Assembly (NCBI GenBank): GCA_009731375.1
Contig: BJOX01000107.1
Coordinates: 687,169 to 751,168, forward strand
Source: Paulinella micropora
Lineage: Eukaryota > Cercozoa > Imbricatea > Euglyphida
Direction of reading: 5' to 3'
DNA length: 64,000 nucleotides
Part shown: piece after piece, positions 29,040 to 40,500 of the stretch
Numbering within the stretch: position 1 is the stretch's first letter
Layout: each line of letters begins with the position of its first letter
Position numbers and translations under genes: made by a program
Notes under the pieces: model-generated
What the model saw: the letters and a program-made list of their open reading frames with translations, nothing else
Told to the model about the DNA's origin: nothing
Database searches by the model: none

Positions 29040-31878
29040 GCCAAAATCTGAAATCTTTACTCAAAGCAAAAAGGGAAAAGGTACATGGAGTGAAGGTGAG
29101 GCCCGGCCCGGAGGACTACCAACCCGATGGTTTGGCGGACGTGGAAGATGAGCCTCCGGAGATGCAGTCCGATGCCGATCCTTCCTCGGAATCCGACGGG
29201 GAGGGGGAGCGTGAAGGTGAAGAGTCCCCGGCTAGAGATGGGGACGTGGGTAAGCTCCGGTAAGGGAGCCGTCCCCCATAGGTCCCGACCCTAGTGTTGA
29301 TGCAGACCTCGGTGGTGGGGATGCTACCGCCGGGACCGATAGCAATCCGGTGACTACGCCCTCCACCAGCCCAAGCAATAGGCGTAGGTCAGTGGGCGCT
29401 CGAGCGTTTGGCTTCCTTGAGACGGTCCGAGCGTCCGTGAGTGGGTGCCCTGGTTTGCGTCCCATGCTAAGACAGTACCCCCTGCAGACCGAAAGGTGAC
29501 TTCCCTGTTACCCCCTACTACTAGTACCGGTCCGTCTACGGCCCCCTCCACCTTAGCTGAGCCTGATAGTCCTACCCGATTAGGTACCGGAGAGCGAGAG
29601 AGTCGACTCGGAGCCGTGGCAGACCAGCAAGAGGAGATGCGCCGGTTGCATCGTCCGGCGTTGAGCGGTGAGGAAGAAAAAAATGAAGCTGACTTGCGGA
29701 ACAGGTGGGGAGAGTGGACTAGGCTGTTGTACGACTGGGCGCAGGGGAGTGAGTATCCCATGAACAAGCCTAGGTGGCCGAGACATTGGGCCGTAGAAGG
29801 AGCAGCAGCAAATAGTGCCGCCGGGTTTCAACCTCGCACTAAGCCATTCAGAGTCCGAGAAAGGGTGGTGGGTGGTGAGAGCGTACTAGAGAAGGAATAC
29901 GCAAGTTTGCCGGAAGCCGAGGGAGAAGCTGACCCGGTTGACGACCTAGTTCGTTTCATGACCGAACGCGGATGGATGGCTAAGGGTATCCGGCTAGCAG
30001 AACAGGCCCTCCTAGGACGGAGTGAGGACAAAGACCCCATGTTCGATTCGGGAGCTACGTTGCACTTTGTGCCGGCCGGAGCTGAACAACGTTTGTTCAA
30101 CATTCAGCGAGGGATGAAACGGGTAGACACGGTCAACGGGGAGACCACCGTGACTAAGAAGGGCTCGTTAGACATGACGACCGTGAACGGAAAGGGGGAA
30201 AAGAACAGGTTACATCTAGGTAGTGTGTGGGTTAGCCCCAACATAGATGAAACCTTAGTCTCCGGTCCTCAGTTAGCCAAGGAAGGTTACAGTGTAGTTC
30301 TCAACAAGAAGGGAGAGGGATACATCACTAAGGCCCGGATACCGGACATTTCCCCAGAGCTTAAGGCCGGGGTCCTTTACCTAGACGCCAAGGACAAGGT
30401 GTGGCGTTTCGTGACGTCCACCAACCAAGAGCTGGCTGCGGATAAGGTTGAGGCTAGAGCTTTCTTTGGGAAGGAGATTGCTAAGGTCACGGAGTTGACT
30501 AGTGAACAACTTCACCAGAAGTTCGGAGGGCCCGGAAGCAGCATGCAGCGCCTCATCAGTGAAGCGTACGGGATCAAGATAGTGGGTGACAAAACCCATG
30601 AGCAAGCGGTAAAAGAGTGTAAGGAGTGTCCAGCCGCAAAAGGGGGAAAAGTGAACCACCCGGCAAGCAACCAGTTGACACAGGCGTGGCGTTCGACAAG
30701 TCCGGGTGCCTACGCAAACCCCTCTATGGGGGGTTTTGGTACGGCATGGTGGGAATCGAGGCTAACACCGGGTATGCGTTTGGCCTCCTTCTAAAGGATG
30801 ACACCGCGGCACCACAAGTGCGTTTCATGCGGGAATGCATAAACTTCCTTGAGACGCAAAGCGGAAAGAAGGTGAAGGAAGTCCGGATAGACGGTGAGCA
30901 TATCTCAGCCGACTTCAAGGAGCTAGTCCGGGACACGGGAGTGAGGAAGAGGGTCAACACTCTCAATGAACACAACAAGAACGCCTATGCCGAAGTGTCC
31001 CAACGTGACTTTTGGCGCAAAGCGCGCCATAACCTGGTTAAGCCTCAGCTACCCTATGAGCTCTTAGGATATGCGTGGCAGCACGCTATCCTCTTATACA
31101 ACCTTTCCCCGAAACGATCCGGTGAGGTCCGGATGTTTGAGCTGATGCCCCGTGAAAGGAAGGTGAATTGGATAGCTTACCTTCATCCTTTTGGGTGCCT
31201 ATGCCACATGGTCATCGAGGGCAGGTTAGGGCACGACGAGAGCCGGACGCACATGACCGCCTGGTTAGGGCTGAGTTGGAGTTCTCCGCACACCTGATCC
31301 TGTGTGAAGGTAGGGTGTTCCCATGGCGAAACGTCAAGAACTTTGACGACAATCAGCCGGCCTGGCCCCTGTTGCAACCCCTCTGGGAGAAGAAGGGACT
31401 GAGCTTGGAACCGTTCAAGGGAGACCCGTTAGTGGAAGACGCCGACCTTGAGCAGCTGTTTGTCCCAAAGCCCAGGGTGGGAGGGACCGACCCCGGGGGA
31501 GGCAAGAAGACCCCGGATCAGGGGGAGCTTGACAGCTCCGATTCCGACGGCGAAGTGGAGGAAGCGACCTCTGAACAGGAAGCCGTGAAAGCCGAGAAAG
31601 AGGCTCCCGAGCCCGACCCGGAAACAATAGGGGAGTTGAAGGGAAGGTGGGTGGAGACCCCAGCCACTCAGTGGGGCTGGGCTTGGGCCAAGAAGACCTA
31701 TGGGGTGGGTTTCCGGGACAAGGTTCGACGAGGCCAGGTGCAAGACGTGAGCGAACCCATATGGGTTAAGAAGCAGAAGAAGAACGGACCAGCCCACTGG
31801 GTAAAGTTTGAGGATGACGACTCTTCAGACCATATGTTGGACTCGGAGATCGTCAAGTACCTTGCTGACGGTCCGTAG
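29036..31878 (+). pseudogene. pol: copia protease and integrase region, frameshifted
   Basis: A short frame (MSQNLKSLLKAKREK) starts in the gag stop and ends at 29263. The frame then shifts at about 29440 into PWFASHAKTVPPADRK. The aspartic protease active site is MFDSGATLHFV (about 30040-30075). A pre-integrase region with KECKECPAA follows. Another shift near 30700 leads into the integrase core, with the DDE residues in AFDKSG, RIDGEHIS and NKNAYAEVSQ. A further shift near 31280 precedes the linker CEGRVFPWRNVKNFD and an acidic spacer. It once cut the polyprotein and inserted the cDNA; it cannot be translated as one protein now. Confidence 0.82.
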
Positions 31879-31908
31879 ACCGCCCATGCCGCCACGTTTA
31901 CTAAGCCG

Positions 31909-34188
31909 GTGAGTGAGAAGCAAGCCGACGAGCTAGGGTACTGGGACGACGCCCGAGCCGAGGAGATGGCTACGCTCTGGGAGAAAGGTTGCTTTCGGAG
32001 AGTCCGAGCCGACTTAGTAGACAAGAAAGACATTTGTGAAGGGCGGTTCGTTGATGCCACCAAAGAGGCAGGGGGAGAGATCCTGAAGTTCAAAAGCCGA
32101 TGGACGGCCAAAGGTTATTCCATGATACAGGGATGGCATTTTGGGAAGCGTGACTTCCCAACCCCGTGTGCTCTTACCATCTTGATGCTTTTCGCCCTAA
32201 CGGTGTTCTTTGGCTTAGTCTTGTCAAAGTGGGACGTTGGCACCGCATACACAGAGGCGTCGGCAGCTGAGCAGGGGTATCGCCCCAGTTACATCGTACC
32301 ACCGTTTGGTTTAGAAGAGCCGGGGTATGTGTGGGAAATGCTTAAAGCCCTCTATGGCAGACTGGATGCGGGCTGCAAATGGTGGCGGTACAAGCTAGTC
32401 CCGTTCTTAGAAGGTTTGGGCTTTAAGGCTCATGTCGCGTTTCCTTGCTTCTTTTGGCGTTGGCTACCCGGTAAGAACAAACCGGACTTTGTGTTCGTGC
32501 ACGTCGACGACATGATGGGAGCGTTCAGTGGTAAGGATGTAGAAGCGGAGTTCTCAGCTGCCGGTAAGAAGGCCTTTAGGGTCTTTAAGCAAGTGGCGCC
32601 GACCGGGGTGGTAGGCTTGAACATCGAAGATAAGGAAGACTGTCGACTAGGCCGTACGATCAAGATCTCCCAGGTCACCCCACCCGCACAGCCACCTCCC
32701 AAATCATTTCCTCGCTTGTCAAATCATTTCATATGATTAGATTAGATGTTTTTAAAGTAGTTTTGATTGTTTTTGATGAAATACCAAGGTAGGAAGACCG
32801 CACTTAGTCGCATTGGTAGGTGGCGGGGGGGGGGGGGGGGGGGGGCGCCGGNNNNNNNNNNCCCAAATCATTTCCTCGCTTGTCAAATCATTGCATATGA
32901 TTAGATTAGATGTTTTTAAAGTAGTTTTGATTGTGTTTGATAAAATATCAAGGTAGGAAGACCGCACTTAGTCGCATTGGTAGGTAGCAGGGGGGGGGGG
33001 TCCCCGGACCGGTACGGACAAGTAAAACTTCCACCTTCCATATTATTTTTTTTATTGAAAAAACGTTGGATATCATTAAATTAAATGTTTTCCATCGTGT
33101 TTTAGCTGTTCTAAATGATCCGGCATGCTTTATTTATATTTTGAAAAATTCGACTTAAACAGACTTGATTGGACTTAAAACGTGACATCACATTTTTGTG
33201 AATCCATAGTTGTTAGGCCGTACGATCAAGATCTCTCAGGAGGACTTTATCAGGGAGGCTGTTGAGAAGCTAGAGTGCACCGGCCTAGCTACTGCCGATT
33301 CGCCGTGGTTGATGCCGGGAGTGCGAGCCGGTAAGCAATCCGTGTTAGAGCAGTTCTCACCGCAGCACATCGTGGGTGTCCTCTTGTGGACACGCATCAC
33401 TCGGCACGAGGTCTTGGGCCAAATAGGGGAGGTAGCAACCCATGCCTCGAAGCCTGAGTTGTTCAATTACCAGAAAGCCGAACAGATCGTGAGGTACCTC
33501 AGTGGTACCCGATCTAAAGCCATTCGCTTTACCAAGCGGATGGCACCCGCTTGATGTCGTGGGCCGACTCAAGCTGGAAGGGTACGCCTGATGACCGCCC
33601 GCGCTCGCTTAGCGGGCTTTCATTTCTTTCTGGGAGGCTCCGTGCTTCCCTTTTGCTTGAAGCGAAACGTATCGGTGGCCCCACCAAAGGGGACAGCATT
33701 GGAAGCGCGAGTGGAGGAGAAGGCTCGGGCTAGTGTCTGGTGGGGAGTGCCAAGGAAGCATGGGAAGTGGGGAGTGCCAAGAGGCGGCGGCAGGCGAATG
33801 TCTGGTGCCGGCGGCGCCGGAAGCCTCATCCTGCGAGGCCGAGGTGTACGCAATGGTGGAGGCGTATCACGGGCAGGATAAGATCATCAATTTTGTACAG
33901 GGCATCGCTGGCGGGCGGGTCTCCGACGCGTTGGGGCCGTACGGGTGTGGGCAGCCCCCCATCTTGTACGGCGACAACCAGGGCGCGTTAGATCTTGCTG
34001 AAACTAATGTGTTTGCTAGGAAACTAGGACATGTGGACCTGCGGTATGCTATTGTGAACCAGAAGGTGGAGGCGGGCCTCGTCGTCAACGAAAAGGTAAG
34101 CTCCAACGACAACCTGGCCGACATCAACACCAAGGCCATGCGGGGGGAGCCGTACAACCGTCGCGTTCGTCATGTGGCGAATGACTAA
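31909..34188 (+). pseudogene. pol: copia reverse transcriptase and RNase H, interrupted
   Basis: RT motifs are KSRWTAKGYSMIQGW, KWDVGTAYTEA, LKALYGRLDAGCKWW and the catalytic HVDDMMGAF. After GRTIKIS the gene is split by an insertion (32674-33213), then resumes EDFIREAVEKLECTG. The RNase H carries SWADSSW, SSCEAEVYAM, LYGDNQGALDL and GHVDLRY, the usual acidic set and His. Between SWADSSW and SSCEAE there are shifts and a probable extra segment (about 33590-33820). The frame ends VRHVAND at 34188. Confidence 0.85.
32674..33213. mobile_element. insertion in copia RT flanked by 26-bp direct repeats
   Basis: The target segment TAGGCCGTACGATCAAGATC plus six more bases is present at 32648-32673 and again at 33214-33239 with one difference. 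Removing one copy plus the insert restores the pol frame. The insert has no coding frame. Inside it a segment of about 140 bp starting CCCAAATCATTTCCTCGC occurs on both sides of a G run and 10-N gap, so its true length is uncertain and may be near 390 bp. A long target duplication is more typical of LINE-driven (SINE-like) insertion than of a DNA transposon. Confidence 0.65.
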
Positions 34189-34550
34189 AGACTCGGGGAA
34201 CCGTTCCCTCTCAAGAGGGACGACCTCCCGACAGCAGGACTTTCTACAACGTGGACTCTTGGGTAGGACTCTTGTCCTACGTCTCCTGTGGAGTTCGGCA
34301 ATATAGCTACACCATTAACAACTAAAGCGCAATAAGCACAACAGTGCATAAAATACGGCTATAAGAAAGCAGAGGTGCTAGCCTAAGTCTACACTACATG
34401 TGGAGTTCGGCAATCTAGTAGTCACCTAATTAGTAATCGCTATTCCCTTGCTATAGCTCACTTTGCGCTTTACTTATTTGCGTAATCTAGTGGTTAGTTG
34501 CGCGTTGCATTGTGGACACTGACTCGTAAGGGAGTGTAATTAAGGGGGAG
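34189..34550 (+). other. copia 3' untranslated region with polypurine tract
   Basis: Non-coding tail between the RNase H stop and the 3' LTR. It contains a repeated CTNTGGAGTTCGGCAATNTAG segment (about 34279 and 34399). It ends in TAAGGGGGAG, the likely second-strand primer, directly before the LTR. Confidence 0.7.
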
Positions 34551-34597
34551 CATTGCACAATTAATTAGACCCTTCCTCATCAACTACGTCCGTATTG
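34551..34597 (+). repeat. left piece of the split copia 3' LTR
   Basis: Starts CATTGCACAATTAATTAG and matches the first about 47 bp of the 5' LTR. It ends at CGTATTG, where the next element begins. The rest of the LTR is at 47771-48072. Confidence 0.8.
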
Positions 34598-35344
34598 CTT
34601 TCAGGAATAGTTGTTTATTAACAGGGGTTTACCAGACCACGAGTGACCGTGCTCGCCCCTTTGCAGAGTTTAATTGGGTTTAGAGGTAGGGTTGCCAAAG
34701 TTGAGTAAGGGCTAGGTTCAAGGTGTGTTAAGTATAAGTGCTGGTTTTTGAGTAGAGTAGGGGTTTGTAAGTGCGATCGTTCTCCAGGGCTTTTGAGGTA
34801 AGCTCACAACGAAAGTTCTGAATGGGAAGTTTGTGGTATTGAATTGGTTTTGGTTGTGTAGTAACGGATGTAGGCAGGCTAAAGTGGAAAGATAAATAGT
34901 ACAGCCAGTGGGAAGAATACAAGTTGATTTAGGCAAAAAAGGAAATTGCTCGAGTAAAAAGGAATTTTTCCAGTGCACCTGGGGTAAGAAAATACTGGTA
35001 AAAAGTAAAAAGTAAGATATATTGGATTAGATTGTATCGTATTACATGAGAATTGTCGTTTCCTTGACAATTTGGTTACGAAGTGAAGTTTGGGTTAGGT
35101 GCTGAAGTATGGGTGGAGATCCTCATGAATCGGAGCAGTGTTAAAGTTCCTTGTGGAAAATTATAGTTTGTCATGAAGTTTATAGTAATTGGAGCAGAGA
35201 TAAAGTCCTTCTAGGCCAGTGCGGCAGAAATTTGGTGAGTGGCTATACGGAAAACGTCCAGGTTTGGAGTTGGGGCAGTGATACAGTATTTTTTGAAGGT
35301 ATTAGTAGTTGAAGTAGAGTTGTAGTTCCATGAGCACGTTATTA

Positions 35345-36471
35345 GTCCCCCGGCTAGTTGGGCCGGGAGCTTGCAGGGCGGGCGGAACAGAGAGTATAGT
35401 TTAAGGTAAATATATGGTAAGAAGGATAGATAGGGTTGGATAGGGTAATGGACAATACAGCCAGATGTGCAGACAGTGCTAGCTGCAGGATCAAGCATAG
35501 GGTTTGGAGTTTGTAGTTTAGAGTTTGTAGTTTTGAGTTTGGAGTTTGTAGTTTTGAGTTTAGAGTTTGAAGTTTAGAGTTTGGAGTTTGGAGATTGTAC
35601 ATCAGAGCGCCATCATGATGCTCCGTGGAGTTGGGGGATTGTAGAGAACACATCGTGGACTTGGGGGATTGCAGAAAACACAATTGCCAAGAGCTCAGGC
35701 GCAAGAAAAGAAGAAGGGCTCATCCAAGGAACGACGTATACGAACTCATCTTCGGGTATGGAACAAAGGGAAGATCATGCAGTAGATTACACTAGAAAGC
35801 AGGGGGGACATGTTGGTTGCTGGCGACGCAGGCAGTGTGATCTTGATGTTGGTCGGTTGCTTGGTTGCTGGCGACGCAGGTAGGGTGATCTTGTTTCAGG
35901 ACACGACGCAGAAAAAATCCACTTGCCAAGAATGCAGGCGCGAAAAAAGAAGGGTTCATCCAAGGAACGACACGTGCGGGTATGGAGCAGCGAAAGGAAA
36001 GACCATGTAACAGAACACAGGAGAAAGCAGGGGGGCATGTTGATTGGTTGCTTGGTTGTTGGCGACGCAGGCAGTGAGATCTCGCTGCAGGATGCTAGGT
36101 GACATGACAGGAACGTAGGCTGAGAAGGGACCAAGGGGCAGGAACACGAGTATCACATCTCCCTTACTCCGAAACAAAGCGTGCAAGGGCGTCCTTCGAG
36201 AAAAGGGGAAGAAACCAGGAGGAGAAGAGGGGTGCCGCCAAAGGTCCAAATCCTCATGTATCTATACACATACAGACACACACGCACACACACACACACA
36301 CACACGCACGCACACCCGAAGGGCCAGACCAGGCAGTTGCAGCAGTAGGATTGCAGGGGCTGTAGTGAAGCTTCAGGGCTTTTTTCTACTATGATTTCTC
36401 ATACCAGGCGGCCTGGTTGGACAGGCGTGTCGAATCCCGAACCCTTAGAGGGGACAAGGATGCATATGTAA
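35345..36471. other. non-coding interior of the TRIM-like element
   Basis: GC-rich start with a possible stem (CCCCGGCTAG...GGCCGGGAG), then tandem GTTTGGAGTTTGTAG variants, repeated GACGCAGGCAGTG segments and a CA microsatellite at about 36275-36310. A purine tract (AGAGGGGACAAGG) precedes the second terminal repeat. Short open frames here have no protein character. Confidence 0.55.
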
Positions 36472-36540
36472 CTTTCAGGAATAGTTGTTTATTAACAGGG
36501 GTTTACCAGACCACGAGTGACCGTGCTCGCCCCTTTGCAG

Positions 36541-36777
36541 TGTAATGCCCCCAACGATAGCTCGTAAAAAGTCGGTAATACAACCAAACACAGTCCTCAA
36601 GAATGAGAATGATGTCTCGTTATATTAGCTCAGTGAAGCCAAAAAGGAAAACGGCAACAGACCAGGAATAAAATGGCATCAGGTCCAATCCGGACAAATA
36701 ATACTGAAAAACAAGCTGGTGCACCTGTCACCAGGAAAAGGTACTTTTTACCNNNNNNNNNNNNNNNNNNNNNNNNN
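36541..36777 (-). repeat. gypsy 3' LTR, partly in gap
   Basis: 36541-36752 matches the right LTR with five substitutions. The remaining about 25 bp fall into the N run starting at 36753, so the end coordinate is inferred from the 237-bp right copy. Confidence 0.85.
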
Positions 36778-36939
36778 NNNNNNNNNNNNNNNNNNNNNNN
36801 NNNNNNNNNNNNNNNNNNNNNNNNNNNNNNNNNNNNNNNNNNNNNNNNNNNNNNNNNNNNNNNNNNNNNNNNNNNNNNNNNNNNNNNNNNNNNNNNNNNN
36901 NNNNNNNNNNNNNNNNNNNNNNNNNNNNNNNNNNNNNNN

Positions 36940-37563
36940 AATTTTTTTTTCGGCAGTATGTCAAGAACAAACGTACAATTAATAAAAAAAATACAAGCAA
37001 CTTGGTGCTGTAGTACGATTCCCCCTTTGATCTCCTTCTTCTTCTTATAATTATCATTATTATTATTATTATTCACAGGGAGATCGTAAGTACATTGTCT
37101 TTTTTAATGACATACCCTTGTATAAGGCGGATATCCTATGATATAGTATTAGGGGGCCAGTCCTAATAGCTATATCCGAAGTCGAGGTGTATGTACCCGA
37201 CCCTGCGATATACCGACACAAGTAGAGATTGACCGTGCTCAGGTACGACAGTATATAATCTATCGTAAAAAATAATTTAATGAAAGTTTCAGAGAACATT
37301 TCATTTTCGAGAACATCATCCCAGGACTTGGAAAGGGTCATACCCGGGAACACCATCGCTCAATACACTAGCGATCCCCGTATACGGTGTAGTATCATCG
37401 TCGATCGACCTTTCGCACTCGTATGTTGCGATCGAATGCCAAGTTATATCACTGAGTCTTTTTAATATTCATATTGATAACTGATGATGCATGATCAAAT
37501 CATGATACGCCGTGGGCAATCAATCAGTTTATTTGAGACGCATAAAGAAAAATAGTTTCTTTG
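36940..37563 (-). other. gypsy 3' untranslated region
   Basis: Sequence between pol and the 3' LTR. No reading frame is supported. The polypurine tract expected next to the LTR must lie in the gap. Confidence 0.6.
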
Positions 37564-40500
37564 TCACTGCCTTCGTCGTCTGGCGCGGATTTCTTTGCCT
37601 GGTGGAGGACCACCAACAAAAGTCAGATCGAACTTTGACTGTTCGAGAATGTCCCAGATCTTATTAGGGATTCCGCCCAACGATAATTCAAAAGGGACAT
37701 CAAGCACTCCTCTTGGCAGTGTCTGAATGGTCCACGCAGTGTAATCCTTGTCTCTGGGAGTAATTGTATCATCCCATGTCTCGAGACTTTTTGCGTCTTT
37801 ATATACTGGCAGATAATGTCTTGCCTTTGGATCCTCAACCGGGTCCATACTTCTCCAGAACTGGAGTATCGGTTGTACTATCTTTGCGGCTGATGATATT
37901 TTGAGTGTCCGTGTGACACGCATCTGTCGTGGGACCGCCACGACCCGCATCAAGTATAAGTCTGAGAGAGTGTCATCAGCGACATGTTGTTCCGCTGGTC
38001 TCATCAGATAGAAAACATTTTTCACCCATGCGATGGTTGCTATCGCATCGCCTTCCTTCCATCGCTCATGGACAATCTCAACGTTGCCCGCGTTTGGGTC
38101 AGTGTCCGTCCCCTCCTCCTCCTGGTGGACGTCCTTTGATCTCATCGACCTCATCGCCTTCCTCGGTTGGTCGTTGATAAGATCATTCCGCGCTCTCCTT
38201 AGCTGCGCCTCTGTGATCTTCTCCTTCTTTCCGCTATGCGGAGACTTAGACTGAGTCCCCACCGCGCTTATGCGGTCAGTCTTCTCCTTGCTGTCCACCT
38301 CACTCTCCTCCTTCTCAGCTATCGGTGCCCGATAAGCATCGTCTTGGTCTATGCCAGCCTCCTTGTGGATGGGCGGCACCTCTTTGAAATCATCCTTCAT
38401 CCGTTTTAACGCCTCCTCAACGGATTCATCTTCCAGTAAGAAGGGATCATACTTAATCAGCCTTCTTACATTCACAATTTGCACCTTCCCTCTACCCCTG
38501 ATCTTGTAATTCAGAGGTCCCGTCTGTTCCATAATCTGATAAGGTCCTTTCCAGTGAGTGAACAGCTTAGAGCTGACTCCCTTCGGGACTTGAGGATGGT
38601 ACAATAGTACAATATCCCCGACCTGGAACTTGATCTGATCCAAGTGCGCTTGTCGCACCCCTTCAGCATCAGTCTTTCGGCGCTCCGCCTCTCTATGCGC
38701 CCTGACTATTTGTTCCGCCTCCATCTTCACTCTAAGTCTCATCCCAAACAACTCATCCGCATCCGCCCAAGTGTCTTTTGGGTGAAGGAGCGAAGTCGGG
38801 ATATCAGGCTCACGCCCATATACTAACTGATATGGCGAGATTGAGCTCTTCGAGCCTCCTAACGCCGTAGAGGGTAGACAGTTCATTGCAAACGCAAATG
38901 ATGGTGCTGCCTCGACCCATGCTCTTTGATTCTCCTTCTTCGTGCAATACATCTTTAGCGAGGCTTTGAGGGGTCTGTGTACCCGCTCGATTTTCCCATT
39001 TGCTCGCGGGTTATAGGCAGTAACATATTGCCATTTCATCCCGTAATACTTAGATAGTTTGTCGATGACCTCGTTATTAAAGTCCGAGCCTCGATCAGAA
39101 CATATCTTTCTTGGTACTCCGATCTGTGAGATGATCCTATCGATCAGCGCCTCGGCCGTCGTCTTGCCGGTAACGTCTTTGACAGGGATGATCCACACAT
39201 AGTTGGTGGCTCTGTCAATAGCCGTAAGGAGGTATTTGTAACCATCCTTCGATTCTGGGAAAGGTCCCACATGATCAATGTGTATAAACTCAAACATCCC
39301 CGCATGAAGAGGAAATTCGCCAATCAGGCCGAAATTTGCCTTCAGTGGTGTTTTGTTTATCTTGCACGGGATGCATGCATCCACCGCCTGATCTATCTCC
39401 TCCTTCATCTTCTTCCACCAGAATCGCCTCGCTACGAACATATGAGTTCGTTGTCGACCCGGATGCGCCAAAAGTGGGCAATTGTGGGCTGCGACAAATA
39501 TAAATCGTCTCAGACTCTCCGGTACCCAAAGGGTCCATTTGTCCGGCTGTGACGCATAGCGACCGTGAAGGCCCTTGTACCACAGTAGACCATCTCTCCA
39601 TCCCATCTCCTTCATCTGATCTTTGATCGCTTTCGTCATCCGTAGCTCATCCGGGTTCTGATATAACTGTATCAGTTCTTTAAACTCCGGATCTTGAGCC
39701 TGTTGTTGCCTCCATGCGGTAGGCGAGGCTATATGGATAGTACCATCTTCTAGCCGTACCCCGATTCTTTCCGGGTCATCGTCTAGGTCACTTCTCCGCT
39801 CTTGAGGAGGCTCCGCATAAACTTCCTGCGTCTCCTCTTCCTCTCTTATGTTCGCCTTCGCATTCTCATATACCTCATAGGACCACTCAGCGTCCTCCTG
39901 GGTATGTAGCTCACAACATATCCCGTGATCCGGGCCTTGTGGACTGTACCGTAGACCTGTGCGGTCATATCGGACTCCACTCGCCATCTCCATCGCCTCA
40001 ATGTGGCTGACCTCATACACCTTGTCAGTGGACAAGTCTTCCATCTCCACCGTGGACACCAACGCCGATACTTCTGAGTTAAACTCTAGCCTAGAGAGGC
40101 TATCAGCGACCACATTTCGCTTTCCCGGTAGATGGACCATTGTAAAATCGAAACAAGACAAGAACGCTTGCCACCGCGCCAGCCGTCCCGTCTGTTCATG
40201 ATTCATCAACCATAACAGGTTATGATGATCAGTTCTGACAGTAAATTGAGGTCCTCCCCACAAATACTCTCTGAGCCTCTTGAGGGCCCATACTACCGCC
40301 AACGCCTCTCTTTGCCTTGTGCAATAGTTTCTCTCCGCCGCACACAACTTCCTACTAATAAACATGATTGGGCGTAATTTCTTCTCCTCATCCTCTTGTT
40401 GTAATACAGCCCCAATCGCAAACTTAGATGCGTCTGTATCGACTACGAATTGTTTCGTAAAGTCGGGCATCGTTAACACCAGTCCTCCGTCTTTCGGGTC

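Noticed and set aside
34718-34978. 86-codon frame in the TRIM-like terminal repeat, also present at 47146-47406
   Set aside because: The second copy survives only because the two repeats are nearly identical; no protein features, no start context and the frame is changed in overlapping versions.
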